From JBBRHH01 sp963788015 (GTDB lineage: Bacteria; Planctomycetota; Phycisphaerae; Tepidisphaerales; Tepidisphaeraceae), in contig CAWBEY010000012.1 of the NCBI GenBank assembly GCA_963788015.1, positions 806,001-870,000 of the forward strand: DNA of 64,000 nt. The letters are read 5' to 3'. This document shows, piece by piece, positions 15,938-25,751 of this stretch. The notes under the pieces were generated by a model that was given only the letters and a program-made list of their open reading frames with translations, had not been told where the DNA came from and ran no database searches. A program made the translations under genes and the position numbers. The number at the start of each line of letters is the position of its first letter. Position 1 is the first letter of the stretch.

Positions 15938-16189
15938 ATGAATGACGTGAGCGTATACGGCGCCAGTTGGTGTGGAGACACAAGCCACACCCGCCAGCAC
16001 CTTGAGACATTGGGCATCGGGTATGACTACATCGACATTGAGGAAGACTCAAAGGCGGCCGAATGGGTGAAGGAAGTTAACGGCGGCAAACAAAAGCTAC
16101 CGACCGTTGAGATGGAAGATCTGGTTTTATCGGTGCCTAGCGACGCCGAATTGGACGATGCGCTGCGATCAAAGGGACTGATGGCTTAA
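15938..16189 (+). CDS. glutaredoxin-like protein
   Basis: An 83-residue thioredoxin-fold protein. The active site is ASWCGDTSHTRQHLE, a single-cysteine version (CGDT) of the CxxC motif, followed by YDYIDIEED and the cis-proline loop LPTVEME. The size and motif fit the mycoredoxin/NrdH-like glutaredoxin group, which reduces protein disulfides or mixed thiols. The GTG/ATG at 15905 would add an unrelated extension; ATG 15938 with CAGGAG eight bases upstream is better. It stands alone between the lipoprotein and the nucleotidyltransferase pair. Confidence 0.8.
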   Translation: MNDVSVYGASWCGDTSHTRQHLETLGIGYDYIDIEEDSKAAEWVKEVNGGKQKLPTVEMEDLVLSVPSDAELDDALRSKGLMA

Positions 16190-16217
16190 CCGCGGCTGTA
16201 TGCTGTATACCGACAAC

Positions 16218-16439
16218 ATGAATCCAGCGCCAGACCCCGAACAACCGCAACGAGATTTCCGCGTCACCGCGGAACTGTTGGAGCGAATACGGCTCCAAGA
16301 GATCGCAGCCCTGAGCGACGAAGAAGCGTTGCGCCAGATCATGTCGTTGTCAGTCCCACATCCGCCGTGGCGAGAGCGGCCAGATTGGTCCGGCCTGGTC
16401 GAACTACAGGCTCTATTCCATGGCCGGAGAAAATCATGA
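16218..16439 (+). CDS. small partner of nucleotidyltransferase (antitoxin-like)
   Basis: A 73-residue acidic protein with a long helix (RVTAELLERIRLQEIAALSD) and the segment EEALRQIMSLSVPHPPWRE. Its stop codon overlaps the start of the following nucleotidyltransferase gene (ATGA), which indicates translational coupling. Small helical genes coupled to minimal nucleotidyltransferases are often toxin-antitoxin partners; that role is inferred only from layout. The start may instead be ATG 16200. It is on the same strand as the glutaredoxin-like gene, with a 28-base gap. I do not recognise the family. Confidence 0.55.
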   Translation: MNPAPDPEQPQRDFRVTAELLERIRLQEIAALSDEEALRQIMSLSVPHPPWRERPDWSGLVELQALFHGRRKS

Positions 16440-16792
16440 CTTGGCTGGCCGGCGTCATCGCCGCCGCGGCCGAGGTTGAGGCTTTTTGCCGAGGTCAGGG
16501 CTGGCGATTCTGCTTCATCGGCGGGCTGGCGGTCCAGCGCTGGGGAATGCCGCGTTTTACCCAGGACGTCGATCTCACCCTATTTACCGGCCTGGGCACC
16601 GAGGAACATTTCATCGATGTGCTGTTGCGGCAATACACCGGCCGCCTGCCCAACTCGCGGCAATTCGCGATTGACCAGCACGTTCTTCTTGCGCGGACCG
16701 ACGGCGGAATAGATGTTGATATTTCGCTGGGGGCATTCCCCGAAAGCTCCTTCAACAGGCGGGGGTGGACGTCTGCCCGGGCTTCGTATTGA
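16436..16792 (+). pseudogene. nucleotidyltransferase (AbiEii/MNT-like), 3'-truncated
   Basis: The N-terminal part is clear: WRFCFIGGLAVQRWGMPRFT followed by QDVDLTLF gives the GG..A..R...T.DvDl signature of the minimal nucleotidyltransferase fold with its catalytic aspartates, and TDGGIDVDISLGAFP carries the third acid. After DISLG the frame is lost. A one-base shift near 16762 would continue VDVCPGFVLM, the next conserved block, but then all similarity ends at about 16800 and the transglutaminase gene begins on the other strand. Normal members have about 200 residues, so at least a third is missing. It is likely inactive. Confidence 0.65.
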
Positions 16793-16812
16793 TGATCTCA
16801 GCTGGTGCACCA

Positions 16813-17616
16813 TCACTTCACTTCGTCCGTCCACACCGTGAACTTCTGCAGCGTCGCCACTCCAAACGCCGTCGTCAGCGCCACGTCCGTGGCATCCCGG
16901 CCGTGCGCCATCAGGACCCGCCCGATTCGTCGCATGTTATGACGTGCATCCCGCGTCCACCATCGCCCGCCGAGATAAACCTCAAACCAGGCGCTGAAAT
17001 CTCCTGGGGGGGCGGGGGGCACGCCGATCTCGCCGAGGTATCCGGTGGCATAGCGGGCGGGAATGTTCAGGCAGCGGCAGAAGGCGATGGCCAGGTGCGT
17101 GAAGTCGCGGCACACGCCGAGGCGGTCGCGGTAGACGTCGGCCGCGCTGCGCGTGGGGCTTGCGTGTTCGTATCCGAATTTGACGTTCGCATGAACCCAC
17201 TCGCAAACCGCCGCCACGCGCTCCACCCCCGGCGCGGCCTTGGAAAAGAGCTGCCACGCAACGTCCTTCAACAAGTCCACTTCGCAGTAACGGCTGGACA
17301 TTAGAAACTGCAGCGTGTCGGTGGGGAGCTGGTCAACGAAATGCTGCTGGGCCGACGGATCGAAGGCGTCGGGCTTGCCATCATCATAAACCACGGCATC
17401 GTTTTGAAATCGCAGTTGCCCCGGCGGCGCGACGATCCGTCCACAACTGTTCCCAAAGGAGTCGACAAAATGTTCAATGGGCACGAACGGATCAACCTGA
17501 AGCGCCTCGGGCCCGCGCAAGGAGGCGAACCGCGACGGATGCACATTCAGCAGCAAGAGCATCGGCGTGGGCGCAGCTATTTCGAACGTCAGATCGAAAC
17601 CGATCCGGATCAACAT
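16813..17616 (-). CDS. transglutaminase-like cysteine protease family protein
   Basis: 267 residues of the bacterial transglutaminase-like family. An N-terminal strand domain (LTFEIAAPTPMLLLLNVHPS) is followed by the papain-like core. The catalytic cysteine is in RLGVCRDFTHLAIAFCRCLN, and the aspartate in RWWTRDARHNMRRIGRVL. The catalytic histidine position, usually in a DFHAWFE-type motif, reads DFSAWFEVYLGG here, serine instead of histidine. If real, peptidase activity is doubtful. The protein ends DVALTTAFGVATLQKFTVW. Start MLIRIGFDLTF at 17616 is taken rather than a longer frame to 17634. No signal peptide is visible, so it is cytoplasmic. The space 17617-17734 holds nothing recognisable. 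Confidence 0.8.
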   Translation of the reverse strand: MLIRIGFDLTFEIAAPTPMLLLLNVHPSRFASLRGPEALQVDPFVPIEHFVDSFGNSCGRIVAPPGQLRFQNDAVVYDDGKPDAFDPSAQQHFVDQLPTDTLQFLMSSRYCEVDLLKDVAWQLFSKAAPGVERVAAVCEWVHANVKFGYEHASPTRSAADVYRDRLGVCRDFTHLAIAFCRCLNIPARYATGYLGEIGVPPAPPGDFSAWFEVYLGGRWWTRDARHNMRRIGRVLMAHGRDATDVALTTAFGVATLQKFTVWTDEVK

Positions 17617-17734
17617 TAAGAATCCAATGCACAAAAGCAGCGGGTGATGGTTTCACCACATTAACCGCGCTACCGGCGGCGGGCAATATCAAGATTGGCC
17701 AACATTGCCGGCGGTGCAGCGAAGATTGGCTGCT

Positions 17735-19789
17735 TTAGTCCCCCTTCGTCCACCCCTCCTTAAAAACGCGGACCACCTGCCCCGGCCGATAGCGCTCCGG
17801 CGCCTTTTGGGCCAGAAACACCCAGCGGCACCCGCTGCATCCATACGTCCCGGCGGTGTTGCCCTCGGGAAGATGCGTTTTGAACCCCACCTGCTCCACC
17901 TTTTCCGTCGCGTGTAATTGATCGTCTGCCAGCGACACAAATAATGGCTTGCCGTATGGATCGCCTTCGAGTTGCGCATCGAAACCATCCCGGGTGGCCG
18001 AGAAAAAAGTGATTGTGACCTCGTTGCCTGAAACACTGTCAACCCACGCGGGAAGGCCGCGCTTTTTCAGGGAGGCGACATGCCTGGCCCGCTGCTCCTG
18101 GGCGGCCATCTTGTGCGTCTGTGCGCCCACCCAGATCTCCAGACATCGGCCACGACTCGTGGGCGTTCTTCCAGTCAGGTTGCACTGGACCTCATCCCCC
18201 ACTGCCAACTCCGCCAGCTTGATCTCACTGTCGGCCTTCCAAACCCGCGTTTTATCGTCCACGGCAAACTCCCCCCGCCCCACGGCGGGCGGCCGTTCCA
18301 GTTGGTCCTTTGCATTCTTCACCATCGCAAGCTGCCGCGCCAACACCAGCTTGCCCTCCGCCAGTTTCAGCTCTTCCACCCGATAACTGCACCGCTCGGA
18401 TGCCAACTGCGAAAAATCGTCCATGATCACGCTGGCTTTGGTAAACGCCCCCTTCTCATCCTGGTGCAGATAGAAAATATAATGCGCCCCCAGCGGCAGA
18501 TCGCTTAAATCCGCCTCGCCGTCGCACCGCATCACCGTGCCGAACGGCGGCATCGTGAAGTCTGCCAGTTCCCCCGTGCGATCCATCCGAAATTGTCCCG
18601 AGCGATGCAGTTCGTCGGACTTCACTAGTTCGCCGCCAAGGCGATGCTCTGATCGGTATGGCGGGAACTCGCCGGCCTTTAGCTGATACCAGGGCAGATT
18701 CTCATTGGCGAAGTCGGTGCGAAATGGAAACTGGTTGGCCGACTCCTCCAGCGGCAGGGCCCCTGGCACTTCGGTGTAAAGGCTCTCGCCCACCGGCATG
18801 TCCTTGATCGGCCAGCCATCCTTGAACAGCCTTACGATGTGCCCTTTGCGATGGCCCTCCAGCAATAAATTAGGCTGAATCACAAGCCGCACCCCGCCGC
18901 ATCCAAACACCTCGGCCGTTGGCACGCTCTGATATTCCAGCACCGTAGACCGCTGCTGATCCACGGGCGGGTTGTACGTCCGCAATTCTTCATTGGCCAC
19001 CGCATTTCCCAACGTGCGATGCTCCTTCACCCACTTTTCCGGTTCGATCCCCTCCTCCTTGAACAGCCACTGCAACCACTGGGCATCGCCCAGCAGCGTG
19101 ACCGTGAGCTTCTTGCCTTCGACCTGATCAATCCACGCCGCAAACCCGCGAGCCTTGATGAAGGCCTGATGCGTCTTCCGCTGCTGCAGCGTCGCGGCCT
19201 TTTGCGCATCCGCTCCCACCCAGAGATCCGCACATTTTCCACCGGTCAGGTTCGCCAGTAATTCATCCCCAGCCGCGATTTCATCCAGCGTGATCTGCTT
19301 TTCGTCTTTCCAAATCCGAGTTGCCGCATTCACGACAAGCTGGTGATGCCCAAGGTCGTCCTGCTGCCCCGCGTGTTGTTTGACCACCCGCAGTTTGCCG
19401 TCTATTTTGGCCTCCACCCGATACGTCATCCCCTCCCGCGACAACATGGAAAAGTCGTCGCGTAGACTCGCTGCGCGGTTCAGCACACCCTTCTCATTCT
19501 GATAGAGGAAAAACGTCAGACGCGTCCCCAGCGGCACATCCCGCAGATCCGCTTCGCTGTTCAGATACAACACCGTTGCGAACGGCGGCATCGTGAAATC
19601 CACCAGATCGCCGCTTCCGTCCGCGCGGAATTGGCCGCTTCGATGGATGAAATCCGCCTCCACCAACTCCCCGGCCACCCGGTGTTCCGACCCCACCGGC
19701 GGAAACTCCAGTGGCTTCAACTGATACGCCGCCTCTTGGCCCCTTAAGCTCCCCACGAGAAACATGCGCAGCAAACCAGCGCCGCCCAC
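17735..19789 (-). CDS. internally duplicated protein of unknown function
   Basis: About 684 residues made of two homologous halves of about 330 residues. Matching blocks are LEFPPVGSEHRVAGELVEAD/GEFPPYRSEHRLGGELVKSD, HRSGQFRADGSG/HRSGQFRMDRTG, DFTMPPFATV/DFTMPPFGTV, ADLRDVPLG/ADLSDLPLG and a DDFS segment. Each half ends in a cysteine block (VFGCGGVRL, YGCSGCRWVF) and a RLFKDGW/RVFKEGW motif. The start is GTG 19789 or ATG 19765; a short hydrophobic start (LLRMFLVGSL) may be a signal peptide. It directly follows the DUF1552 gene, one base after its stop, in the DUF1592-DUF1552 operon, so it probably belongs to the same cell-surface system. No known family is recognised. Confidence 0.75.
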   Translation of the reverse strand: MGGAGLLRMFLVGSLRGQEAAYQLKPLEFPPVGSEHRVAGELVEADFIHRSGQFRADGSGDLVDFTMPPFATVLYLNSEADLRDVPLGTRLTFFLYQNEKGVLNRAASLRDDFSMLSREGMTYRVEAKIDGKLRVVKQHAGQQDDLGHHQLVVNAATRIWKDEKQITLDEIAAGDELLANLTGGKCADLWVGADAQKAATLQQRKTHQAFIKARGFAAWIDQVEGKKLTVTLLGDAQWLQWLFKEEGIEPEKWVKEHRTLGNAVANEELRTYNPPVDQQRSTVLEYQSVPTAEVFGCGGVRLVIQPNLLLEGHRKGHIVRLFKDGWPIKDMPVGESLYTEVPGALPLEESANQFPFRTDFANENLPWYQLKAGEFPPYRSEHRLGGELVKSDELHRSGQFRMDRTGELADFTMPPFGTVMRCDGEADLSDLPLGAHYIFYLHQDEKGAFTKASVIMDDFSQLASERCSYRVEELKLAEGKLVLARQLAMVKNAKDQLERPPAVGRGEFAVDDKTRVWKADSEIKLAELAVGDEVQCNLTGRTPTSRGRCLEIWVGAQTHKMAAQEQRARHVASLKKRGLPAWVDSVSGNEVTITFFSATRDGFDAQLEGDPYGKPLFVSLADDQLHATEKVEQVGFKTHLPEGNTAGTYGCSGCRWVFLAQKAPERYRPGQVVRVFKEGWTKGD

Positions 19790-19790
19790 C

Positions 19791-21183
19791 TCACGCCGTC
19801 ACCTCGGAGATCGGCCCAAGGCTGTCCACAAAAGTCTCCGCCTTCACTTCCATCTTCTGCAGCATCGTCAGCATGAGATTGCTCAGGCGCGCCTTTTCAT
19901 CCTTGGGCTTGCCGCAGAGGTTCAGCCACTCGTCATAATCCAGCTTGTAATCGCCGCCCTTTGGCCGGTTGTAATCAATGTGCTGCCCGTGCTTCAGGCC
20001 CAGGCCGCGTGCCGCCGGCCAGCAGGATCGGCAGATTGCTGTTCGAGTGGCTGTGGCCGTAACTCATCCCGCTGCCAAACAACACCATTGTCCGGTCGAG
20101 CAGGACATCGCCGCCGTCCATCTCGCTTTTGAGCTTCTCCAGGAAATAGGCGAACTGCGTCATGATGAACGCATCGCTCTTGGCCAGGCGCGCCAGCACT
20201 TCCTTGTCGCCGCCGTGATGCGAAAGCTGGTGGCGCGACTGCGTGATGCCGATTTCCGGAATCGCCAGCCCGTTTCCCTCGCTGCCGTTCATGTACGTCA
20301 CCACGCGCGTCAAATCGGTTTTCAGCGCCAGCACGATCAGATCGAACATCGTTCGGTAGTATTCCCCCGCCCGCTCCTTGGTCACATTGAGCTGAAATTT
20401 GGCCCCATCGACTTTTGGCTTGGGCTTGTCGAGCCACGCATTCAGCCGATCCGTCCGCTGCTCCACGTCGCGCACCGAGTGCAGATACTCGTCCAGCTTT
20501 GATTGATCGTCCGAGCCGAATCCGTGCCGCAACGACTTGGCATCCTCCAGCACCGCATCGAGCACGCTGCGCCGTTTGTTGAGGTTGATGCGCTGGGCCT
20601 CGACGCCGCCGGGCTCGACGCCAAACAGACGGTCGAAGATATTTCGGGGATTGTCCTCGGCCGGCAGCGGCACGCCATCGCGCGAAAACGCCAGGGTGGT
20701 TGAGTTGTTCGGCTGACCTGTCCCGGAGCTGATCGACAATTCCAGCGACGCGAACCGCGTATGCTGCGAGGTCACCTCGGCCATCATCTGGTCGCACGAG
20801 ATCGTGTTGTGATACTGCCGCGCGCTCTGGGCATCGATCTTCGCACCGGTGAGCCAGGTGTCGGCGCAGACATGCGCCTGGCCCAGGCCGTTGGGATGAT
20901 GCAGGCCGCTGAAGACCGTGAATTCTTCACGATGCTTCTCCAGCGGCAATAGCGAAGGCGAAAGCTCATACCCGCGTCCAGGGTTGGTCACCTGCCACGT
21001 CATCCCATTCACGCCATTGGGAATATAAACGAACACCGCCCGGCGCGGCTTGGCGCTGGCCCCGGCGTCACTGGCCCGCAAAGACGTCATCGCTCCCAGG
21101 AGCGGCAAGGCCACGGTCGCCCCGATGCCGCGCAGAAAGTGACGTCGCGACAAAAGCCAACGCTGGGAAAGAATATGGGCCAT
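19791..21183 (-). CDS. DUF1552 Tat-exported protein (frameshifted)
   Basis: 464 reconstructed residues. The N-terminus has a twin-arginine signal (SRRHFLRGIGATVALPLLGA), followed by the alkaline-phosphatase-superfamily-like DUF1552 domain: VFVYIPNGVNGMTWQ, FSGLHHPNG, ISCDQMMAEV, SHHGGDKEVLARLA and VLFGSGMSYGHSH. One extra or missing base near 20006 breaks the frame. The second frame continues LGLKHGQHIDYN and ends at 19791 (DSLGPISEVTA). In planctomycetes such genes regularly pair with DUF1592-type cytochrome proteins, as here, 19 bases downstream of one. The reaction is unknown. It is exported folded to the periplasm. Confidence 0.85.
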
Positions 21184-21202
21184 AAAATACCGTTCCCTAT
21201 TG

Positions 21203-23645
21203 CTATCTCTTCTGAAAGAGATCGCTCAACACGAGTGATTCCACCAGCGTGGCCAATCCATAATTCTGCTTCTTCGACTGCTCCGCAATACCCATCAACG
21301 ATTTGCGATCTCCAAACGTCATCCCCCGCCGCATCCCATACGTCGCCAGCTTCGTCACGAGCGCATTCGCAAACTTATCCAGATCATCCACCATCAGCTT
21401 CTTCAAACCATCCGCATCCGCAAACGTTCTGCCGTCGGGCAACTCGCCGCTCGGGTCCAGCGTCGGGTTCATCCCCGCGCCGTCCTTTAACGTCTCCTCC
21501 AGCCGCCAATGTCCCACCGCATCATAGTTCTCAAACGCCAGCCCCAGCGGATCGATCTTTCGATGACAGGCCGCGCAGTTCACGTCCTCCCGGTGCTGCT
21601 CGATCTTCGCACGCAGCGATGTTTTGGGCGCTCCCTGCGGCGGCGGCTTGAGCGCGCTCACGTTCGGCGGCGGCGGGGGCGGCGGATTGCCGAGGATCGA
21701 CTCCAGCACCCACTTCCCCCGATGCACCGGCCGATGGCGCGTGCCGTCGGACGTCAGGCTCAGCACCGACGCCTGCGTCAGCAAGCCGCCGCGATGATCC
21801 TCCGGCCGAAGCGCCACCCGCCGCATCTCCTCCCCTTTCACGCCCTCAATCCCATAATGCCCCGCCAGCCGCTCGTTCAACATCGTCCAGTCCGAATCCA
21901 GAAACTCCCGCACGCTCAGGTTCTGTTCCAGCACCTCGTGAAAATAGCTGGTCGTCTCCGCGATCATGCTTTTTTCCAGGTTCTCGTCGTAATCCGGGTA
22001 AATCTTCTTGTCCGGCTCAAACATCCCCACCCGCCGCAATTGGAGCCACTGCCGCGGAAACGATTCCGCAAACGCCTTCACCCGCGCATCCTTCATCATC
22101 CGCCGCACTTCGCCGCGCAACACCTCCGGCCGATGCAGGGTGCCCTCTCGCGCCAGATCCATCAGCCGATCATCCGGCATCGTGCTCCAGAGAAAGTACG
22201 ACAGCCGCGAAGCCAGCTCAAAGTCATTTAGCCGGTTTGACGGCGCGGCCGGCGACCCTTCCACCAGATACAAAAAGCTTTTCGAGCACAGCACCGCCAA
22301 CAGCCCCGTCTTCACCGATGATTCAAAACTATCTCCCAGCTTCCGCGCGTTCTCATACAGCTTCACCAGCCGATCCACCTCGACTTCCTCCACCGGCCGG
22401 CGAAATGCTCTGGCTGCAAACCGGGCCAGAATTTCCCGCGCATACGCCGCATCCTTCGCCGCCCCCTCACCGGCAAAAAAGATTCGCTGATGCGCCGAGC
22501 GGCGGCCACGACTCCTGCACCGGCCCCTCCCACTCCATCCAATCCAGCAAGATCGTCGGCCAGATCGGCTTCCAATCCTCATCCGTCAGCTTGATCTGCC
22601 ACGGCTGCCGCGCCTTCATCGTAAAAAATGGCTTGCTATTCAGAGGCCGTGACGCCCGCTCCTCCGGGTTCGGCCCGGCCACCGCGTTCACGATCCGCAT
22701 CAGATGCGTCCCGGCCGGAACATGCACTCGCGTCTCGATCGTCACCGGCCGATCCTCCGGCGCCTCCACGTCGCGCTCAAATATTGTCCGATTTAAATCC
22801 GTCGCATACACCCGGAGCCGCGCTGCCCTTCCACCCTCCGGCCGAAGCCCGCTCAGCTTCATCCGCAGCACGTATTCGCCCGTTGTCTTCACCGTCAAAT
22901 CGCGACATCCAGTGCGCCGTTGTTGGGCACAATGTCCGCCCGCACCTTGTCCGACAATCCTTTGGTTACCAGTTCGCGCGCCACATTTCCCCCGGCCCGC
23001 ATCTGTGCCCCCGTCCACCGAATCACCTCGACCTTCGGCGCCGACGGCCCCAGCGCCAGCGCCTCGTTCAGCACCGTCTCCGCCGCCGCCAGATATTTTT
23101 CCACGTGCGCCGCCGACAGCGTCAAGACCGTTCCAATGCGTTCGAAGCCCTGCCAATCCGGGTCCTCCGGGTAAGCCGGCCGGGTCTTTCGCATCAAACG
23201 TCACTCCCAGCAGATCACGGATGGTGTTGCGATATTCCTCCCTCGAAAGCCGCCGAAACGAAACCTTTTCTCCCTGCCCCGATTGCCGCGTCGCGTCGGC
23301 TTCGGTCAGTTGTGCCGAAATCCATTCGGCGACCTTGGCCACCGCCTCGGCCTTGGGCCGCGGCTCTTTTTTGGGCGGCATCTCTCCGGAATTGATCCGG
23401 TCCATGATTTCCGTCCAATGCGTCGCATTCCCCGTGCTTAAAAACTCCCGATCCAGCGTATCGACCCGAAAATCGCCCTTCTGCTTCTTGTCCCCATGAC
23501 AACTCACGCAGTGCTCTTCCAGAAACGGCTTCACATCCGCCGTATAATCTCCAGCCCCCGCCGGCCCAGCCTGCATCGGCGCATGATAAAGCAGCAGCAC
23601 CAGGCAGCATCCACCTATCAACAATCGGCCAGTCCATTGCTTCAT
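21203..23645 (-). CDS. planctomycete c-type cytochrome protein with DUF1587/1592/1588/1585 domains (frameshifted)
   Basis: Reconstructed length about 810 residues. The signal peptide (RLLIGGCCLVLLLYHAPMQA) precedes the heme-binding motif in FLEEHCVSCHGDKKQ. Then come RRLSREEYRNTIRDLLGV (DUF1587), VPAGTHLMRIVNAVAGP (DUF1592 region), ELASRLSYFLWSTMPDDRLM, RVGMFEPDKKIYPDYDE (DUF1588), and a second heme-like motif EDVNCAACHRKIDPLGLAFE before the C-terminal DUF1585 block. Shifts are needed near 23175, 22905 and 22470. It is a periplasmic electron-transfer or surface protein of unknown substrate, head gene of a three-gene minus-strand operon. ATG 23645 is chosen; ATG 23672 is also possible. Confidence 0.85.
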
Positions 23646-23729
23646 CAGAAAGCGTCCCAAACGCCCGCCCATTGATACACCTGATGGCCGTCGGCGTGCG
23701 CAGCCAAATCCCGCGCCTAAACTGGAATC

Positions 23730-24251
23730 GTGTATTACCAGCTCACCGATCGCTTCACCGTCACCGCCTCCCTCGCTCAATCCTGGGCCTTCTTCACCAC
23801 GGCCGAAAACCTTCCGGCCATCACGCCGCCCTGGCTGGCCTTCCAAATCCACACCTCCGCCCCCATTACTATCCAACAGGACACCCTCCTCGACTACACC
23901 ATTCGCTGGAACCATTTTCCTATCCGCTGGCGAACCCGCATCATCGACTACTCACCGCCGCACCAGTTCATCGACCTGCAAATCAAAGGCCCCTACCGCC
24001 TCTGGCATCACCAGCACCGCTTCAGCCCAGCGGATACTGGCGGAACGCACTGTGAAGACCGTGTCATCTACAGCCTCCCCTTTGGCCCCCTCGGCCGGGC
24101 TACCCACTGGCTCTTTGTGCGCCGCCAGCTTTTAGAAATCTTTCAATACCGCCGCAAAGTGATAGCCGAACGGCTCGGGCTGATTCCTGAACATACTCCA
24201 CAGGACATTGCCCGAACCGACGATCACCGCCCTCCTCCGCTGAGCGTGTAA
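23730..24251 (+). CDS. SRPBCC-family ligand-binding protein
   Basis: 173 residues, GTG start. The pattern RFTVTASLAQSWAFFTTAEN, LPAITPPWLAF, HQFIDLQIKGPYRLWHHQHR and DRVIYSLPFGPLGRATHWL is that of the helix-grip SRPBCC proteins often annotated as cyclase/dehydrase-like, whose members bind hydrophobic ligands in a deep cavity. The last helix (RRQLLEIFQYRRKVIAERLG) closes the cavity. It is divergent from the DUF1592 gene, with an 84-base shared upstream region. The ligand is unknown. Confidence 0.8.
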   Translation: MYYQLTDRFTVTASLAQSWAFFTTAENLPAITPPWLAFQIHTSAPITIQQDTLLDYTIRWNHFPIRWRTRIIDYSPPHQFIDLQIKGPYRLWHHQHRFSPADTGGTHCEDRVIYSLPFGPLGRATHWLFVRRQLLEIFQYRRKVIAERLGLIPEHTPQDIARTDDHRPPPLSV

Positions 24252-24366
24252 CATACCGCCAAAGTTTTTCCTCGCCCGCGTCCGCACGAACGGGCCCCAT
24301 CACCAGCTATGTGCAAAAAACGATAGACCATCGAAATATTCGTCGGACGCCCCACGTTGTTGTGGG

Positions 24367-25673
24367 ATGCATAGCTCTCATCTCCAAAGTCGGCGTTCGC
24401 CTTTCACCGGGATCCGGATCATGCTGATCGTCCTCCTGGCCATAACGATAAATGACCTTCAGATGACGACGTTCAGCACCCAAAAGTCTTACGCGCTAGA
24501 TCAACCTGCCGACAAACCAGCAACCAACCCCGCGGCGGCCGGCGCACTCGTGCTGCGTCGCCAGATGATCCCCGACGCGGTGATGGGGGTTGACGCATAT
24601 TCGATTCTTATTCCCGATTCCTGGAAGTTGGAGAGCGACATCTCCTGGGCTCACGTCAAGGTCGCACCTGCCGTAACCATTAACGTTTCCAACCCAGCGC
24701 TGCACGCCCAGTGGCGTCATTACCCACGCGGCTTTTACGTCGATGGCATCCGCGAAAACTACAGCCGCGCCTTCCCCGCCCTCAAGGCCGAAGCTGAGAA
24801 GAACCTCGCCGAAGGCAACATGACGCTCATGGGCGACATCATCCACAAGTTACCCGCATCGCCCCACGCCTTCCTGGAGCAGATCCTGATTCCTGCCAGT
24901 TGCCCGGCTCATCGCCGCGGACAAGAATGCCAAAGTTGATCGCGGAAACCGACATGCCCGATGTCGCCAAAACACAAACCGAGCACGATCCACTGCATCG
25001 ACCGTGTCAGATGAGCATGGTTCGCTTTGCCTACGACACCCCAGACGGGCCAATGGAGACTGAGTTCATCGCCGCAATGGCCGTGCCTGGACCTGAGACA
25101 GCCGGCAGCACGCATTTCCATGGGACCCAACTACGCCTACGTCACCGAAACAACATCCCACACCGCCCCGAAAGGAAAACTCGACGCACTGCTTCCCACG
25201 TTCAATACAATCGACGCTTCACTCACTCAGCAGCTTCCCTGGTTTAACCTGCAAGTCACGCTCGGCCAGGAGTTCCTGCAAAAGCAGCAGCAGATATGGG
25301 CCCAGGAGGTCCAGAGCCAGCGCGATCGCATCGCCGCCGAAACCAAAATGCTTCAGGACCAGCGCACTCGATCACCGAACGCCAGCGCATCATGCACGAA
25401 GCGGCGGTTCAGCAAAGCAAGGACACGTCCGACCGCATCCGCCAGAATTTCGCCAACCAGCAGGCGGCCAAGGCAGACGGACAGGAACGGTTCATGCACT
25501 ACGTGACCGACACCAATAAATATCGCCAGCCCGACGGCTCATCGATCACTCTTCCAAGTCACCGCTATCAATACGAAGACAACCACGGCACCATCATCGG
25601 CACCGACGACCCCACCTATCGGCCGCCAATCGATCCGAGCACAAGCTGGACCTTGATCGAGAAGGTCAACTAG
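24367..25673 (+). CDS. exported hypothetical protein, multiply frameshifted
   Basis: Reconstructed product of about 430 residues. It has an N-terminal hydrophobic signal (MLIVLLAITINDLQM), a segment PDSWKLESDISWAHVKVAP, a central part (MSMVRFAYDTPDGPMETEF, PNYAYVTETTSHTAPKGKLD), a coiled-coil-like stretch (QKQQQIWAQEVQSQRDRIAA) and a C-terminal domain ending YRPPIDPSTSWTLIEKVN. At least three shifts (near 24895, 25115 and 25365) are required, all between segments that share one style and direction. I recognise no family. The mixture of a PDSW-type strand domain and a glutamine-rich helix suggests a periplasmic structural or stress protein, which is only a guess. Confidence 0.55.
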
Positions 25674-25714
25674 ACCGCGCCTACTGCGTAGGAAAATCTT
25701 CGCCCAACTCCGGG

Positions 25715-25751
25715 TTGACAGCCCGAATTTTAATGTTAGTATAACTAACAT
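25715..25751 (+). promoter_or_regulatory. promoter with operator overlapping the TetR start codon
   Basis: TTGACA at 25715-25720 and TATAAC at 25740-25745 have a 19-base spacer. A perfect inverted repeat ATGTTAGT-ATA-ACTAACAT covers 25733-25751, overlapping the -10 and the first two bases of the ATG. The layout fits autorepression by the TetR protein. With no Shine-Dalgarno and transcription expected to start at about the ATG, the mRNA may be leaderless. Confidence 0.65.
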
